From Acidobacteriota bacterium (GTDB taxonomy: Bacteria; Acidobacteriota; Terriglobia; Terriglobales; Acidobacteriaceae): a stretch of DNA of 64,000 bases. Position numbers and translations under genes: made by a program. Within the stretch, counting starts at the first letter, position 1, and the number at the start of each line of letters is the position of its first letter. The notes beneath the pieces are model-generated. The model had not been told where the DNA came from and made no database searches. It saw only the letters and a program-made list of their open reading frames with translations. Below, one piece after another: positions 35,278 to 45,500 of this stretch. The stretch covers positions 1-64,000 of the forward strand of contig JABCZL010000021.1 in assembly GCA_013289685.1 (NCBI GenBank), in the 5' to 3' direction.

Positions 35278-35310
35278 GGGCCGGCAGTTTTGCTGGCCCT
35301 TTTTTATTTC
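35278..35310 (+). terminator. rho-independent terminator
   Basis: GGGCCGGCA pairs with TGCTGGCCC (one G-U) over a GTTT loop, followed by TTTTTTATTT. Ends the 34927-35256 transcript. Confidence 0.92.
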
Positions 35311-35392
35311 TGCAAGTATTCAACTTTGCAGGCTCTTAAAACGGAGCGCGCTGGAGAATCACCCCGCAGGATCTTTCCCTTCAGCCTAGGCC

Positions 35393-35680
35393 TTATGAGC
35401 CGATTTTCTTCTTAAAGACGTAAAAGTTCGTTTCGTCCGCCAGCGTCTCGATTTCCAGTCCTTTTGCGGCGGCGCCCCGGTGCACGGCGGAGCGAAGGTT
35501 CGCCAGCCCAATCTCCGCACCCGCGAGGGGGATCTCTAGCGCCGACCCAGGTCGCACGGTCTCAAGTTCCTGCAGAATCCTTCCCACTAGATCGTGGTGC
35601 TTGCCGCGTCGGCCTCTTCTGAGGGCGGAAAGTTCTACCTGCCGGTATTTAGGAGCATTCGGCTTTCCGGGTCCAGCCAT
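35393..35680 (-). CDS. small hypothetical protein
   Basis: 95 residues from ATG 35680 (MAGPGKPNAPKYRQVELSAL), or 104 from TTG/CAT at 35707. A basic N-terminus (RRGRRGKHHDLVGRILQELE) and a compact alpha/beta end (AAKGLEIETLADETNFYVFK). The IPLAGAEIGLANLRSAVHRG segment looks like a DNA-binding or regulator fold, with a short-family feel as in transcription-linked small proteins. Upstream AT-rich 35700-35850 probably carries the promoter. Confidence 0.55.
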   Translation of the reverse strand: MAGPGKPNAPKYRQVELSALRRGRRGKHHDLVGRILQELETVRPGSALEIPLAGAEIGLANLRSAVHRGAAAKGLEIETLADETNFYVFKKKIGS

Positions 35681-35868
35681 CGGTCGCCCACCTCCATTGA
35701 CAAGCAAAGTAGCAAATGGTAATAATCTGCGTCAAGTCAAATATACTTCAGCGATACGATTGCGATAATTATACTATTGAAAACTGGCGTTAAGGGGTCC
35801 GCGTCTGCTACGTTCGCGTTTGTATTGAGAGACACTGAATATTCCTGCCGTTGTTTAGTGGAAGGCCT

Positions 35869-36042
35869 ATGCTCGAACAGCGGGCCAAGAAAGCGGGAAT
35901 CATGAAGCGAAAGCACGGCAAGGAATATCCACAGATCAAAGTCATCACCGACCCGAAAAAGTTAGCATGGCTAAAGGCCAGGATTGAAAAGCGAACCGGC
36001 AGAAAACTAGGGACCGCGTTGAAAGAAATTCGTCCAGCATAG
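35869..36042 (+). CDS. 57-residue basic protein
   Basis: MLEQRAKKAGIMKRKHGKEY then PQIKVITDPKKLAWLKARIE and KRTGRKLGTALKEIRPA. Lys/Arg-rich, one probable helix; a second ATG at 35902 is possible. No family recognised. It sits 55 bases before the next kinase on the same strand. Confidence 0.45.
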   Translation: MLEQRAKKAGIMKRKHGKEYPQIKVITDPKKLAWLKARIEKRTGRKLGTALKEIRPA

Positions 36043-36097
36043 TAATCGATGTGTCACAAGCGTTTTCGTCTTGTTCGAGTCCGGAAGGTGGATTTAG

Positions 36098-37237
36098 ATG
36101 GAGATGCGACGAACCTCAACCGCCGAGACCATCCGCCGTTATGGCGCTGCCCTGCTGGCTGCTATCGCTGCTCTCCTCATGCGCAGCCTGCTTGCCCCAG
36201 TGTTGGGATATCAGAATCCCTACCACACCGCGTGGGCAGCCGTGGTTTTTTCGGCGTGGTATTGCGGAATCGGCCCGTCCGTCCTCACCATTCTGGTGGA
36301 CCTGATCGGCATCTGGTACTGGTTCTTGCCGCCAGCCGGTTCCTTTGCGCTGGCTGATCCCAGGACTTCTATCGCCGGGATGCTGGGCTTTGTAGTCTTC
36401 TCCGGGTTTATCGCTGTGTTCGGGAAGTCCGCGCGCCGTTCCCTTGCCCGCAGCCACTGGGCCGAAGACCAACTGCGAAACGCCCACGCAGAACTCGAGG
36501 GCAAGGTTCTGCAACGAACCGCAGAGCTGAGACTAGCCAACGAAAGTTTGCGCGAACTGTCCGGCCACTTGCAGCAGCTGCGGGATGAAGAACGCAGGCA
36601 GATTGCCCGCGAATTGCACGACAGTGTCGGGCAGTTGCTGGCAGCCTTGAGCATGAACATGGCACGCGTGCAATCCCAGTCGGAACGACTGGACCCTGGC
36701 GTAGCCAGGGCAGTCTCCGAAAACGCGGGAATCGTAGAGCAGATCAGGAAGGAAATTCGCACCATTTCGCATCTGCTGCATCCGCCTCTGCTCGATGTTG
36801 CCGGCCTGGCATCGGCTGTCCGCTGGTATGTGGACGGTTTCTCCGAGCGGAGCCAGATCAAAGTCGACATGGAGGTTCCGGCTGACCTGCATCGCCTCTC
36901 CGCTGAGATGGAAATCACGATCTTCCGTCTGGTCCAGGAATGTCTCACCAATATCCATCGTCACTCCGGCAGCGATTCTGCGACCATCGCAATTCGCGAG
37001 GAACATCACACGATTGTTGTGGAGGTCAAAGACGCGGGCAAGGGCATCCCTTTGGACAAACAGATGGAGATGCGTTCTGGTCGAACTGGGGTAGGCTTTC
37101 GCGGCATGCGAGAGCGTCTGAGACAGTTCGGGGGACAACTGGACATTCAGTCCGACAGCGGCGGCACCTCGGTGAGCGCCAGACTTCCTCTTCCACCAGT
37201 GTCGAACTCTCACTTGGACCGCCAAACCGCCTCATGA
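36098..37237 (+). CDS. membrane HisKA_3 sensor kinase (DUF4118 sensor)
   Basis: 379 residues. Three transmembrane segments at about 16-35, 46-75 and 92-109 form a KdpD-like DUF4118 module (YHTAWAAVVFSAWYCGIGPS). A coiled linker follows, then HisKA_3 with H174 (IARELHDSVGQLL) and HATPase 255-365 (ECLTNIHRHSGS, DAGKGIP, GVGFRGMRERL). Kinase type matching NarL regulators; no regulator is adjacent, so it joins the orphan kinases of this window. GGAAGGTGG precedes the ATG. Downstream convergent gene is the lmo0937 miniprotein. Confidence 0.92.
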   Translation: MEMRRTSTAETIRRYGAALLAAIAALLMRSLLAPVLGYQNPYHTAWAAVVFSAWYCGIGPSVLTILVDLIGIWYWFLPPAGSFALADPRTSIAGMLGFVVFSGFIAVFGKSARRSLARSHWAEDQLRNAHAELEGKVLQRTAELRLANESLRELSGHLQQLRDEERRQIARELHDSVGQLLAALSMNMARVQSQSERLDPGVARAVSENAGIVEQIRKEIRTISHLLHPPLLDVAGLASAVRWYVDGFSERSQIKVDMEVPADLHRLSAEMEITIFRLVQECLTNIHRHSGSDSATIAIREEHHTIVVEVKDAGKGIPLDKQMEMRSGRTGVGFRGMRERLRQFGGQLDIQSDSGGTSVSARLPLPPVSNSHLDRQTAS

Positions 37238-37292
37238 CCTGGCTCATCCCGAAGCAGGTTTCGGCCTCTCAGCCAACTGAGAGAAGCCCGTC

Positions 37293-37448
37293 CTAGGCGG
37301 TTCGCCTCCCCATCACAAAGTGCAGGATCAATGAGATCACCGCGAATACTAGCAGCAGATGTATCAGTCCTCCGGCAACATGAAACACCGTGAAGCCGCC
37401 AAGCCATGCGATCACCAAAACCACGAACAATATTGCCCAGATGCTCAT
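37293..37448 (-). CDS. lmo0937-family membrane miniprotein
   Basis: 51 residues from ATG 37448: MSIWAILFVVLVIAWLGGFT, then VFHVAGGLIHLLLVFAVISL and ILHFVMGRRTA. Two helices with the G-G-x-I-H-x-L-L signature. GGAGGAGAAAG is the ribosome binding site. Paralogue of 12457-12609. Confidence 0.85.
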   Translation of the reverse strand: MSIWAILFVVLVIAWLGGFTVFHVAGGLIHLLLVFAVISLILHFVMGRRTA

Positions 37449-37724
37449 CTTCTTTCTCCTCCGCTTCCGCGATGACTGTCACGGCCTAACCAGACCGCCA
37501 GAATGCAGCGCGACAACCACAGCGTACCCGCGAGCATTTGACGTGTCACTACCCGGCATCCGGTATCTACGGTTCAGTCGGACTGTACTCTGGCGCGATG
37601 TCGAATTCGTTCTTCCTGCCAAACCTTGAACTTGTTTGCGCAACTAAAGATACGTGGCACCCGGCTACATCGCAGTTGCACCATTCGCAACAGCTAGGTT
37701 CACCGACTGGATAGGGCCACGGGT

Positions 37725-39017
37725 ATGAGAAGATTCCTCCATCTTTCGCAAGCCGTGCTAAGCCTCGGGTTAGTAATTGGTCTGGCGCAGGTTTGCGGCG
37801 CTTATTCGCTACTCACGCATGAAGAGGTCGTCGACATCCTCTGGAAGGATGACATTCAGCCGCTTCTCATCACACGATTCCCAGCGGCCACCACGGAAGA
37901 TCTGAAAAAAGCCCACGCCTTTGCCTACGGCGGATCTCTGATACAGGACATGGGCTACTACCCATTCGGCAACAAGTACTTTAGCGATCTCACCCATTAC
38001 GTGCGCAGCGGAGACTTCATCGTCAATCTCATCAACGACGCCACCGACCTGAACGAATACGCTTTCGCTCTTGGCGCCTTGGCGCACTACTCCGCCGACA
38101 ACATTGGACATCCCACCGTGAATCAGGCGGTGGCCTTTGAGTTTCCGAAATTAAAGAGGAAGTTCGGCAACGAAATAACCTATGCCGAAAATCCCAAGGC
38201 GCACATTCGCACGGAGTTTGGCTTCGATGTAACCCAGGTCGCAAAGAATCGCTACACCTCCGATCGGTATCACGACTTTATCGGATTTGAAATATCTAAA
38301 CCCGTGCTGGAACGGGCTTTTCAGGACACGTACGGCATACCGCTGAGCGACGTGATTTCTGACGAAGACCTGGCAATTGGAACTTTTCGCCGCGCGATCA
38401 GCACCATTCTTCCCGAGATGACGAGGGTGGCCCTGCTGGCGGGAAAAAAAGAACTGGTGGCTGAGACCCCAAACTTCAATGCCCGCAAATTTCGCTACTA
38501 TCTGTCGCGGACAGACTATCAGCGGGAATGGGGCAAGGGCTACCGGCGTCCTGGATTCGGCACTCGAGTTCTCGCGTTCTTTCTTAGGCTCGTTCCGAAG
38601 GTGGGGCCGTTCAAGGCCGTCGACTTCAAAATCCCGACACAACAAACCGAAGATCTCTATATCGCCAGTGTCGACCACACACTCGATAATTACAGAACTC
38701 TTCTTTCTGAAACCAGAACGAGGACGCTCCGTCTCGCCAACACCGACTTCGATACGGGACGAATGACGCATGCCGGGGAATACGCTCTGGCCGACAAAGC
38801 CTATGCTTACCTGCTGGATCAGTTAGCGCAGCACAATTTTGATCAGGTTACGCCCGACCTTCGCCAGAATATTCTGGCTTTCTATGCTGATCCGAGCGCG
38901 CCGATCGCGAGCAAACGAAATGCAGGGGCGTGGGAGAAAACCGAAGGTCAACTGCAACGGCTAAAAGCTCTCACCCTGCCAGAGGCCCCTGCGGTTCAAG
39001 TTTCAACACTGCCTTAG
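37725..39017 (+). CDS. zinc-dependent phospholipase C-like exported protein
   Basis: 430 residues. Signal peptide 1-26 (LSLGLVIGLAQVCGAYSL). The next part, SLLTHEEVVDILWKDDIQPL, ALGALAHYSADNIGHPTVNQ and the spaced His/Asp ligands (His32, Asp76-type DMGYYPFGNKYFSDLTHYVR), fit the zinc-dependent phospholipase C/S1-P1 nuclease superfamily, which use a three-zinc cluster to cut phosphodiester bonds. The C-terminal half (after about 230) is extra helical sequence without a match. Exported, likely acting on membrane lipids outside the cytosol. Confidence 0.8.
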   Translation: MRRFLHLSQAVLSLGLVIGLAQVCGAYSLLTHEEVVDILWKDDIQPLLITRFPAATTEDLKKAHAFAYGGSLIQDMGYYPFGNKYFSDLTHYVRSGDFIVNLINDATDLNEYAFALGALAHYSADNIGHPTVNQAVAFEFPKLKRKFGNEITYAENPKAHIRTEFGFDVTQVAKNRYTSDRYHDFIGFEISKPVLERAFQDTYGIPLSDVISDEDLAIGTFRRAISTILPEMTRVALLAGKKELVAETPNFNARKFRYYLSRTDYQREWGKGYRRPGFGTRVLAFFLRLVPKVGPFKAVDFKIPTQQTEDLYIASVDHTLDNYRTLLSETRTRTLRLANTDFDTGRMTHAGEYALADKAYAYLLDQLAQHNFDQVTPDLRQNILAFYADPSAPIASKRNAGAWEKTEGQLQRLKALTLPEAPAVQVSTLP

Positions 39018-39158
39018 AACGCAACCACTATTTCCCCGCGACTACACGTTGAGTTTCGTTTCGTCCCAACCCTTCGTAGGTTTTGCGGCAACTAATGAAG
39101 GCAGTCGACTCAAATCACAAAGTGCGCCAGGCCGCGCACCATAAGGGAGGACTATTTC

Positions 39159-39356
39159 ATGGCAGACGATATGGAAAAAAACAAACAACAGGGTGGACAG
39201 ACTGGTCAGCAAAGCGGACAGCACGGCAACCAGCCCGGACACTCGGGCCAATATCCTGGCCAGAGCGGACAGCCCGGACAGCAGAAGAAGGGCGGCCAGG
39301 GCCAGAACGAAGAAGAAGAGAACGAAAATCCCGACCGGCAGCGCCGCGCCTCCTAG
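39159..39356 (+). CDS. Gly/Gln-rich low-complexity protein
   Basis: 65 residues from ATG 39159 after GGGAGGA. MADDMEKNKQQGGQTGQQSG, then GQHGNQPGHSGQYPGQSGQP repeats and an acidic NEEEENENPDRQRR tail. Disordered, no hydrophobic segment; similar in make-up to stress or desiccation proteins. A terminator follows. Confidence 0.6.
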   Translation: MADDMEKNKQQGGQTGQQSGQHGNQPGHSGQYPGQSGQPGQQKKGGQGQNEEEENENPDRQRRAS

Positions 39357-39383
39357 TCACGAGGACGGTAATCCGAATAATGG

Positions 39384-39415
39384 AGTCCCGGCCTCGGTGC
39401 CGGGACTTCGTTTTT
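39384..39415 (+). terminator. rho-independent terminator
   Basis: AGTCCCGGC and GCCGGGACT with a CTCGGT loop, followed by TCGTTTTTACG. Ends the Gly/Gln-rich gene. The remaining 39420-39762 holds no gene; an AAGGAG site precedes the next ATG. Confidence 0.9.
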
Positions 39416-39762
39416 ACGTAAGTGGAACCTCCGAGCCCTGTTCTTGATGAAAATCCCCTGGGGATGTCGAGAATGCGTGCCTCGCCTCCCTCCTGCGCTG
39501 TCAACGCTGGCTGGCTAACTTCATTTAGAGTTGCAGGGACCCTACCCACACGCACGCCATTCGATCGGGTTTCCGGCTGGCAACGCCCTTCACAGTTTCT
39601 TCAGAACTTCTTCAGAGAACCCTAAGTACCCCACACCCGATTCTGGGAGATTCTGCTCGTCGAAGGGCCGAGGGTGCGGCTCAACCTTGGAAGTGGTTGG
39701 GCCTGATTCGCAACCTTCGCCGGAAAAACCAGACAAATCTTTGATTCTCAAGGAGAACCCCT

Positions 39763-42504
39763 ATGAACTCACCAAAATTCACGTGGCTCACGGCAATGCT
39801 GTCGAGCAGGCAAGCCGATTTCTGCCGAACCGGATCATGCTCTTCCCCATGCGCGGGATCGATTTCCACCAGCCGGAGGACGGCTAAAATCGGCTTCTGG
39901 CCCGTTCTCGTCCTCCTGTGCTTGTTGGTCACTCTGCGAGCCCCAGCCTCAGCCCAGGGCCCCACCCAGGAAACCTGGGCCCCGACCGATCCCAAAGGAC
40001 TTTGGAGCGATGGCGGCAACTGGAACCCCAACACCAAGCCGGGCGGCCCCAATGGCAACTTCAACGTCGTCATCCCGCACCTGATTGGCCCGCCGCCGCC
40101 CACCATGGACGTCAGCGCCACCATCGTGAATCTGCAAATCGCCCAAAATGAAACTCTCAACATCACCAACGGAAGCCAACTCACCGTTACGGGCACAAGC
40201 GTCGCCAACGATGGCCAGCTGCAGATTGACAACAACGGTGGGGGAAGCTCGGGGAGGCTGAACATTTCCAACACCGTAACCCTTTCCGGCACCGGCAACG
40301 TGTTCATGGGCGCCAGCGTGGCGGCCATTTCGGGAGGTGGGACCCTCATCAGTCAGCAGCTCATTCAGGGCGTGGGCACGATTTCCGTGGCGCTGCAGAA
40401 CCAAGGTCCGAACGGACAAATTACCGGGGGAACGCCAACAAATCCGCTATTTCTCACCGGAGCAGTGACCAATTCCGGACTGATCTCGGGCTTAGGTTTC
40501 ACCACGGTCGTGTTCCTCAACAACACAGTCCAAAACGGCGGAGGCACCATCAGCGGAGGGCCCGGACAAGTCCTGCTGAATGGCTGCACCATCATTGGAG
40601 GCACCCTGGGCGACGCCACTGCGGTTCCGATCGCCGTCCCGGGCGGCGCCGCTCTTAAGGGAAGAGCTTCCGCAAGTAGAAGCCAGGCCTCCGTCACTCC
40701 TCTTACGACCCCTACTACACCTCCAGGTGGCACTCCGACCCTTAACGGCGTGACGATAGTCGGGCAGTACTCCGTAGCCAGCGATATGACCCATACCAAC
40801 GGGACAATCCTGGCGGGTGACATCACCAACAACGGGACGATCGTGGTCACCAGCCCTCCCGGCGAACAACCGGCTGTGCTCTTTATTCCCGGGGCAGTCT
40901 CAATCGGAGGAACCGGGCAGCTAAGCGTGGGAAGCCAGAATGCCTCGATTGCCGGCGCCGGCACCCTGACGAACCTCAGCCCGCATGTCATCGATGGAGG
41001 CGAAGCAACTATCACCGTCACTGATCTGATCAACCAGAGCACAATCAACGGTCCCATTACCATCGCGGTGCACAGCCTGAATAACACGAATGGAATCGTC
41101 AACGGTGCGACTGGGCTGGTGACCATCAACGGGGGCTCGGTGCAGGGCGGTAAGATCGTGGCTGGCAGCTCCTCCGGAGTGACCTTGACCGGAGGAGTGG
41201 TCCTTTCCGGCGTCAATTTCACTGGTGCTGCCGACGGAGTGGTGTTGGCGGTCAATGCCGTCCTGGACGGGCTGATCTCCCCGGACACCATTCAGATCAT
41301 TATCGAGATTGATGACAACGGCGTGCTGGTCCTGGAAGGCGGGGTGATCATACTTTCGCCCGGCGAGATCTTCCTCGACTCTGCCTCTCTTGAATTCACC
41401 GCCAGCCTGATCATCGAAGAGTCCGTCACTGTCAGTGGCACAGGGCAGATGACCACCTCGAACAGTCCCAACAACAAAGTCGCCGGGGCCGCAGGAAAGA
41501 AGAACGCCCTGACCATCAATGTTCCTGCGCTCACCGCCGGCGGCACGATTGGGGATGGCACATTCAATATCACCATCGGCGCGCATACCACCGTCACCAA
41601 CAACGGAGGCTATCCGCTCATCTTCGACGTAGGACCGAATAACACCTTCAGGAATCTTGGCACGCTGGTAGAGAACTCGGCCAGCGGGATGATTGAGATC
41701 ATCGGAAATTTCTCCAACTACAACACCAAGACCAATACTCTAGCCGGCGGCACCTATATCCTCGACGGGACGTTCGAATTTCCCAATGCCAACCTGGTCA
41801 CCAACGCTGCCAAGCTGACCTTGTCGGGAAACGGCCAGATCCTCAACCAGAACGGCTCCAATGGCCTGTTGAATTTTGCCGACAATAAAGGCACGTTTGA
41901 ACTGTCCGGTGACGAGAGCTTCGAAACCCGCGGGACATTCAGCAACCAGGGCAACCTCATCATTTCAAGAGGCAGCACCTTCACCGTCGGCGGCACCAGC
42001 ACGAATTACAACCAGACCGCCGGCACCACCACCCTAGACGGAACCCTGACCGTTCCGGCAGGAGGCCTGACCGACATCACCGGCGGCACGCTGCAAGCTT
42101 CGGGAAATTTTAACGGAGATGTCTCGGTAGGCAACGCCTCCGGCGCGGTGGCAGCCTTCATCATCGGAGACAGCAAGAAAACGTCAGCCTCGGTCTCCAT
42201 CGCCAACAAATATACCCAGCTCGCCACCGGCGTCATGGACGTCCAGATCGGCGGGACCAGCGCCGGCACTCAGTACAGCGAACTCACCGTGACCGACGCT
42301 GTCAAGCTTGCCGGAACTTTGAACCTAGCCGTGATCAACAAGTTCAAACCACAATTAGGACAGACCTTCACCATGCTCAACGCGCCGTCGGGGATCACTG
42401 GCACTTTCTCGCCCGTGAACGGCACTGTCATCAACTCGAACGAACATTTCGCAGTGAACTTCGACTCAAACAGCATCGTGCTCGCCGTGGAATCCGGGAA
42501 ATGA
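39763..42504 (+). CDS. large secreted beta-helix protein (adhesin-like)
   Basis: 913 residues; AAGGAGA before ATG 39763. An unusually long polar N-region (residues 1-41) precedes a signal helix (FWPVLVLLCLLVTLRAPASA, cut near 65). The rest is Gly/Thr/Asn-rich beta sequence with recurrent NNG, GTLTV and ITGGTL turns (GGTISGGPGQVLLNGCTIIG; GTTTLDGTLTVPAGGLTDIT), typical of right-handed beta-helices and autotransporter-associated strand repeats. The end TFTMLNAPSGITGTFSPVNG resembles the closing segment of such passengers, but there is no visible translocator barrel or sorting motif. Surface or extracellular; adhesive role inferred. Confidence 0.82.
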   Translation: MNSPKFTWLTAMLSSRQADFCRTGSCSSPCAGSISTSRRTAKIGFWPVLVLLCLLVTLRAPASAQGPTQETWAPTDPKGLWSDGGNWNPNTKPGGPNGNFNVVIPHLIGPPPPTMDVSATIVNLQIAQNETLNITNGSQLTVTGTSVANDGQLQIDNNGGGSSGRLNISNTVTLSGTGNVFMGASVAAISGGGTLISQQLIQGVGTISVALQNQGPNGQITGGTPTNPLFLTGAVTNSGLISGLGFTTVVFLNNTVQNGGGTISGGPGQVLLNGCTIIGGTLGDATAVPIAVPGGAALKGRASASRSQASVTPLTTPTTPPGGTPTLNGVTIVGQYSVASDMTHTNGTILAGDITNNGTIVVTSPPGEQPAVLFIPGAVSIGGTGQLSVGSQNASIAGAGTLTNLSPHVIDGGEATITVTDLINQSTINGPITIAVHSLNNTNGIVNGATGLVTINGGSVQGGKIVAGSSSGVTLTGGVVLSGVNFTGAADGVVLAVNAVLDGLISPDTIQIIIEIDDNGVLVLEGGVIILSPGEIFLDSASLEFTASLIIEESVTVSGTGQMTTSNSPNNKVAGAAGKKNALTINVPALTAGGTIGDGTFNITIGAHTTVTNNGGYPLIFDVGPNNTFRNLGTLVENSASGMIEIIGNFSNYNTKTNTLAGGTYILDGTFEFPNANLVTNAAKLTLSGNGQILNQNGSNGLLNFADNKGTFELSGDESFETRGTFSNQGNLIISRGSTFTVGGTSTNYNQTAGTTTLDGTLTVPAGGLTDITGGTLQASGNFNGDVSVGNASGAVAAFIIGDSKKTSASVSIANKYTQLATGVMDVQIGGTSAGTQYSELTVTDAVKLAGTLNLAVINKFKPQLGQTFTMLNAPSGITGTFSPVNGTVINSNEHFAVNFDSNSIVLAVESGK

Positions 42505-42579
42505 GGACTACGTGAATGAGATGTTCTTGAAAGAAAGCGCGAACGACTTGTCGTAGGGGGATGGCGGGCGTTGGCTTGA

Positions 42580-45500
42580 TTACAGGCCCTTCTGGATCAA
42601 CCAATGCCCGCCTTTTTTCGTCAGCGTGAAAGTGAGAGGTGGAGGAATGTCGCTGCTCCCACTCCCATCCTTTTGCACCCACTTCAGGGCCTGGCTCACC
42701 TTGATAGTGGCCTGCTCGCCATCTATCTTGAGTTGATCGGTACTCAGTTCCATCGTCACGGAGCTGGCATTCTTGAATTTCGTTTGCGTCGCCTTCTGAT
42801 GCTCAGCCGACAATGTCGGATACAGCGCCACCAGAGCATTCAAATCGCGGTGCTCGTATGCCGCCTTGTAGTTATTCATCAGACTCTGAATGTCCCGCCG
42901 GTCCTGCTCCTCAGTGAGCTTGCGCGCGGCGTCCAGACGGAAGCGCTCAACTTTTTTCTCCGCCAGTCCTCCCGCCGTAGTATTCGGAAATTTCTTGGCA
43001 AAGCCCTCTAGCTCGCTCTCGTTCTGACTTTCATTGACAAGCTTCTCGAGTTTCGTTTCCGCCGGCTGCACATACTTGCCTCCCGCATACTTGTTCAGGA
43101 ATCCCTGCAGCGCCGACATGTCGCTGCTGGAACCTAGGCTCGCCCACTCCGTATCCTCAGCGCTCGTCGCCGCCTCCATCAAACCATCGAGCGTCGTCTG
43201 ACCCGTAAACGACTGCGACAACGTCCGGGGTTTGAAGTTGTCCTTCGAAAGTTCCAGAGTATGACTGCCCGCCGGAACTTCAAACTTGGCGACTCCAGAA
43301 TTGTCGGCCTGGTGCCTGTCGTGACCATCGACCGTCACGAAGGCGTCAGCAGGAAGGTTCCGAACCGTGACCATCACGGAGTGAAGCGGAGGCGAAACGT
43401 CGGTGAATTTGAATTCCTTGCCGTCGATGTTGCCCGTGTTGCCCGCGGTAAACTTACTGCTAACCGCCGACGACTTGTGTCCATCCAAGGACAGCAGAAC
43501 TTGGTGGGGGCCCGGGTCCAATTCATGTGAGAAGCTTCCGTCACTCGCCGTCAATCCCAAGTAATGTCCGTCCGCGAATACCTGGGCGTTCGGCTTCGCA
43601 TCGCGGATCGTGAGCGCCGCCATGGTCGGTGAGAGCTTGAGTTCAAAAGCAACCGTCGTCTCCTCGTCTTTGTTGACTCGAGCCCGCTTTGGTTTGACCG
43701 GCAAGTATCCGCTCTTCCGGACTTCGATGTTGTACTCCGCGGGGTCAAGAGGCAAACGCAAAATGCCACCCGTCGTAGTTTGCTCCGATTTCTTGCCATT
43801 GATCAGCACATCGGCTCCGTCGACCCCCGTTTTTACGAGGAGAAAGCTGCCGCCAGGAATCGGAACCAGGTCATAACTTACCTCTGCTCCTTTTGGATTA
43901 ACCACCAGCGGTTGTGAGTACGACTGATACCCTTGCAGCTCCGCGTTCAGCTGATAACTTCCCGCTGGCAAGCTCAGCTGGCAGTTAGGAGTCGTGCAGG
44001 TCTGGTTTCCAACCCGCACCTTCGCCCCAGCCGGTCGAATTTCGATATGAACCACATAAGACTTCGGGGTGGAAACCACCTTCACCACGATCACCCCCAT
44101 AATTAACGCGGCGAAGGCGGCCGCCGCAATGATCCATTTACTCGCTAGCGGTGGCCGCTTCTTTCCAGGTTCGAGTTGTGGAACTCTCTGAGCCTGACGC
44201 TGCGCCGGCTCGTCAGCCACCGGAGCTTGAGCACGAGGTTCCTCGACGGGCGCGAAGACTCGAGTCGCCATGCGGGTTTGAGCCCGCTCCACTTCCTGTT
44301 CACGCAGACCATCGATGGCCGACTGCAGCGTTCCCCTGACGCCCGTGAAGCTTTCCTGAAACTCGCGATCGTCCGCGTGCTTCCCTGCCACCGCTTGCGC
44401 TTGCCGCATCCGCTTTTCAAGCACAGCGAGGTTCGCACCGCCAATCGCATCCGCCAGTTTCGCAAGTTCCCCAAGGTCGCGCTCGCGCAGGCGTTTGAGT
44501 TCATCGGCCTGCTTTTGTTGTTCGAGCCGTCTTTTCTCTTCCGCCTTTTTCTGCTTCACCGCAACTTTGGCGGCTTCGAGCAGGGACTGCAACTGCGGAT
44601 TCTTGCCCAGGCTCTTGAGCGCGGCTTCCACCGCCTGGACCGCTTCATCTGGCTTCCCACTATCGAGCAACGACTGAGCTCGACTCGTCTCGGATTCCAG
44701 CCGGGCGCGCCGTTTTTCAGCTTCTTCCCGCTCGGCCTTCTCCTGCGCCAACTTTCCTTTACCGGCTGAGAGCTGGGAGCGCAACTCTTCGCTCTCCGGA
44801 TACAGCTGAACCGCTTTTTCCAAAACTTCGCAGGCCTTCTCGGTCTGGTTCGCCTTCAGAAGGCGCTTGGCACTCTCCACCTCAGCCGCGATTCGCTCTC
44901 GGCGAATCTGCGCTTCGCGCGCCGCTTTGGCCTGCTCTTCGCGCTCCTGTTTCAGCCGCTGCTGGGCCGCAGCCAGCAGAGATTGCAACTCCGCGCTCTC
45001 CGGAAATTCACGCGCAGAATTTTGGATCGCTTCCACGGCATCTTGCGCTCGGTTGGACTCCATCCACTTGCGAGCCGCCGTAATCCGGTTCTCGATCTCT
45101 CTGCGCCTCCGGGCAGCCGCTTCCTCGGCGCGAGCCTTCTCTTCCTTCTCGCGGACCAGGCGTTGGCTCGCCGCATCCAACTGCACTTTGAGTTCTTGAC
45201 TCTGCGGAAACTTTTCGACTGCCTGTTCCAGGCTCGCCACCGCTTGCGCCGTCTGCCCGGAATCCAAAAGCAGGCGGGACGCTCCAATCTCCTTGCTGAT
45301 TTCCGCTTGCAGGCGGCGGGCCTCCTGCTCAGCTTTTTCCCGTTCCGCCTGTTCCACTGCCAGTTGCCGCTGCGCATCTTGCAGTTTTGTTATGAGCTCG
45401 TCACTGTCCGGATAATTTCGCAGCGTCTGCTGCAGAGTGGAAATCGCCCGGCTGGTTTGTGCAGAATTCAACAGTTGCTGCGCCGAGGCGATTGCCTTCT

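Noticed and set aside
37563..37595. A TACGGTTCAGTCGGACTGTA stretch upstream of the phospholipase-like gene.
   Set aside because: Half-sites resemble the shared dyad but the spacer is 8 instead of 4 bases.
40365..41291. A 308-codon minus-strand frame rich in Pro/Val.
   Set aside because: Antisense to the beta-helix protein, which has a signal peptide and ribosome binding site.
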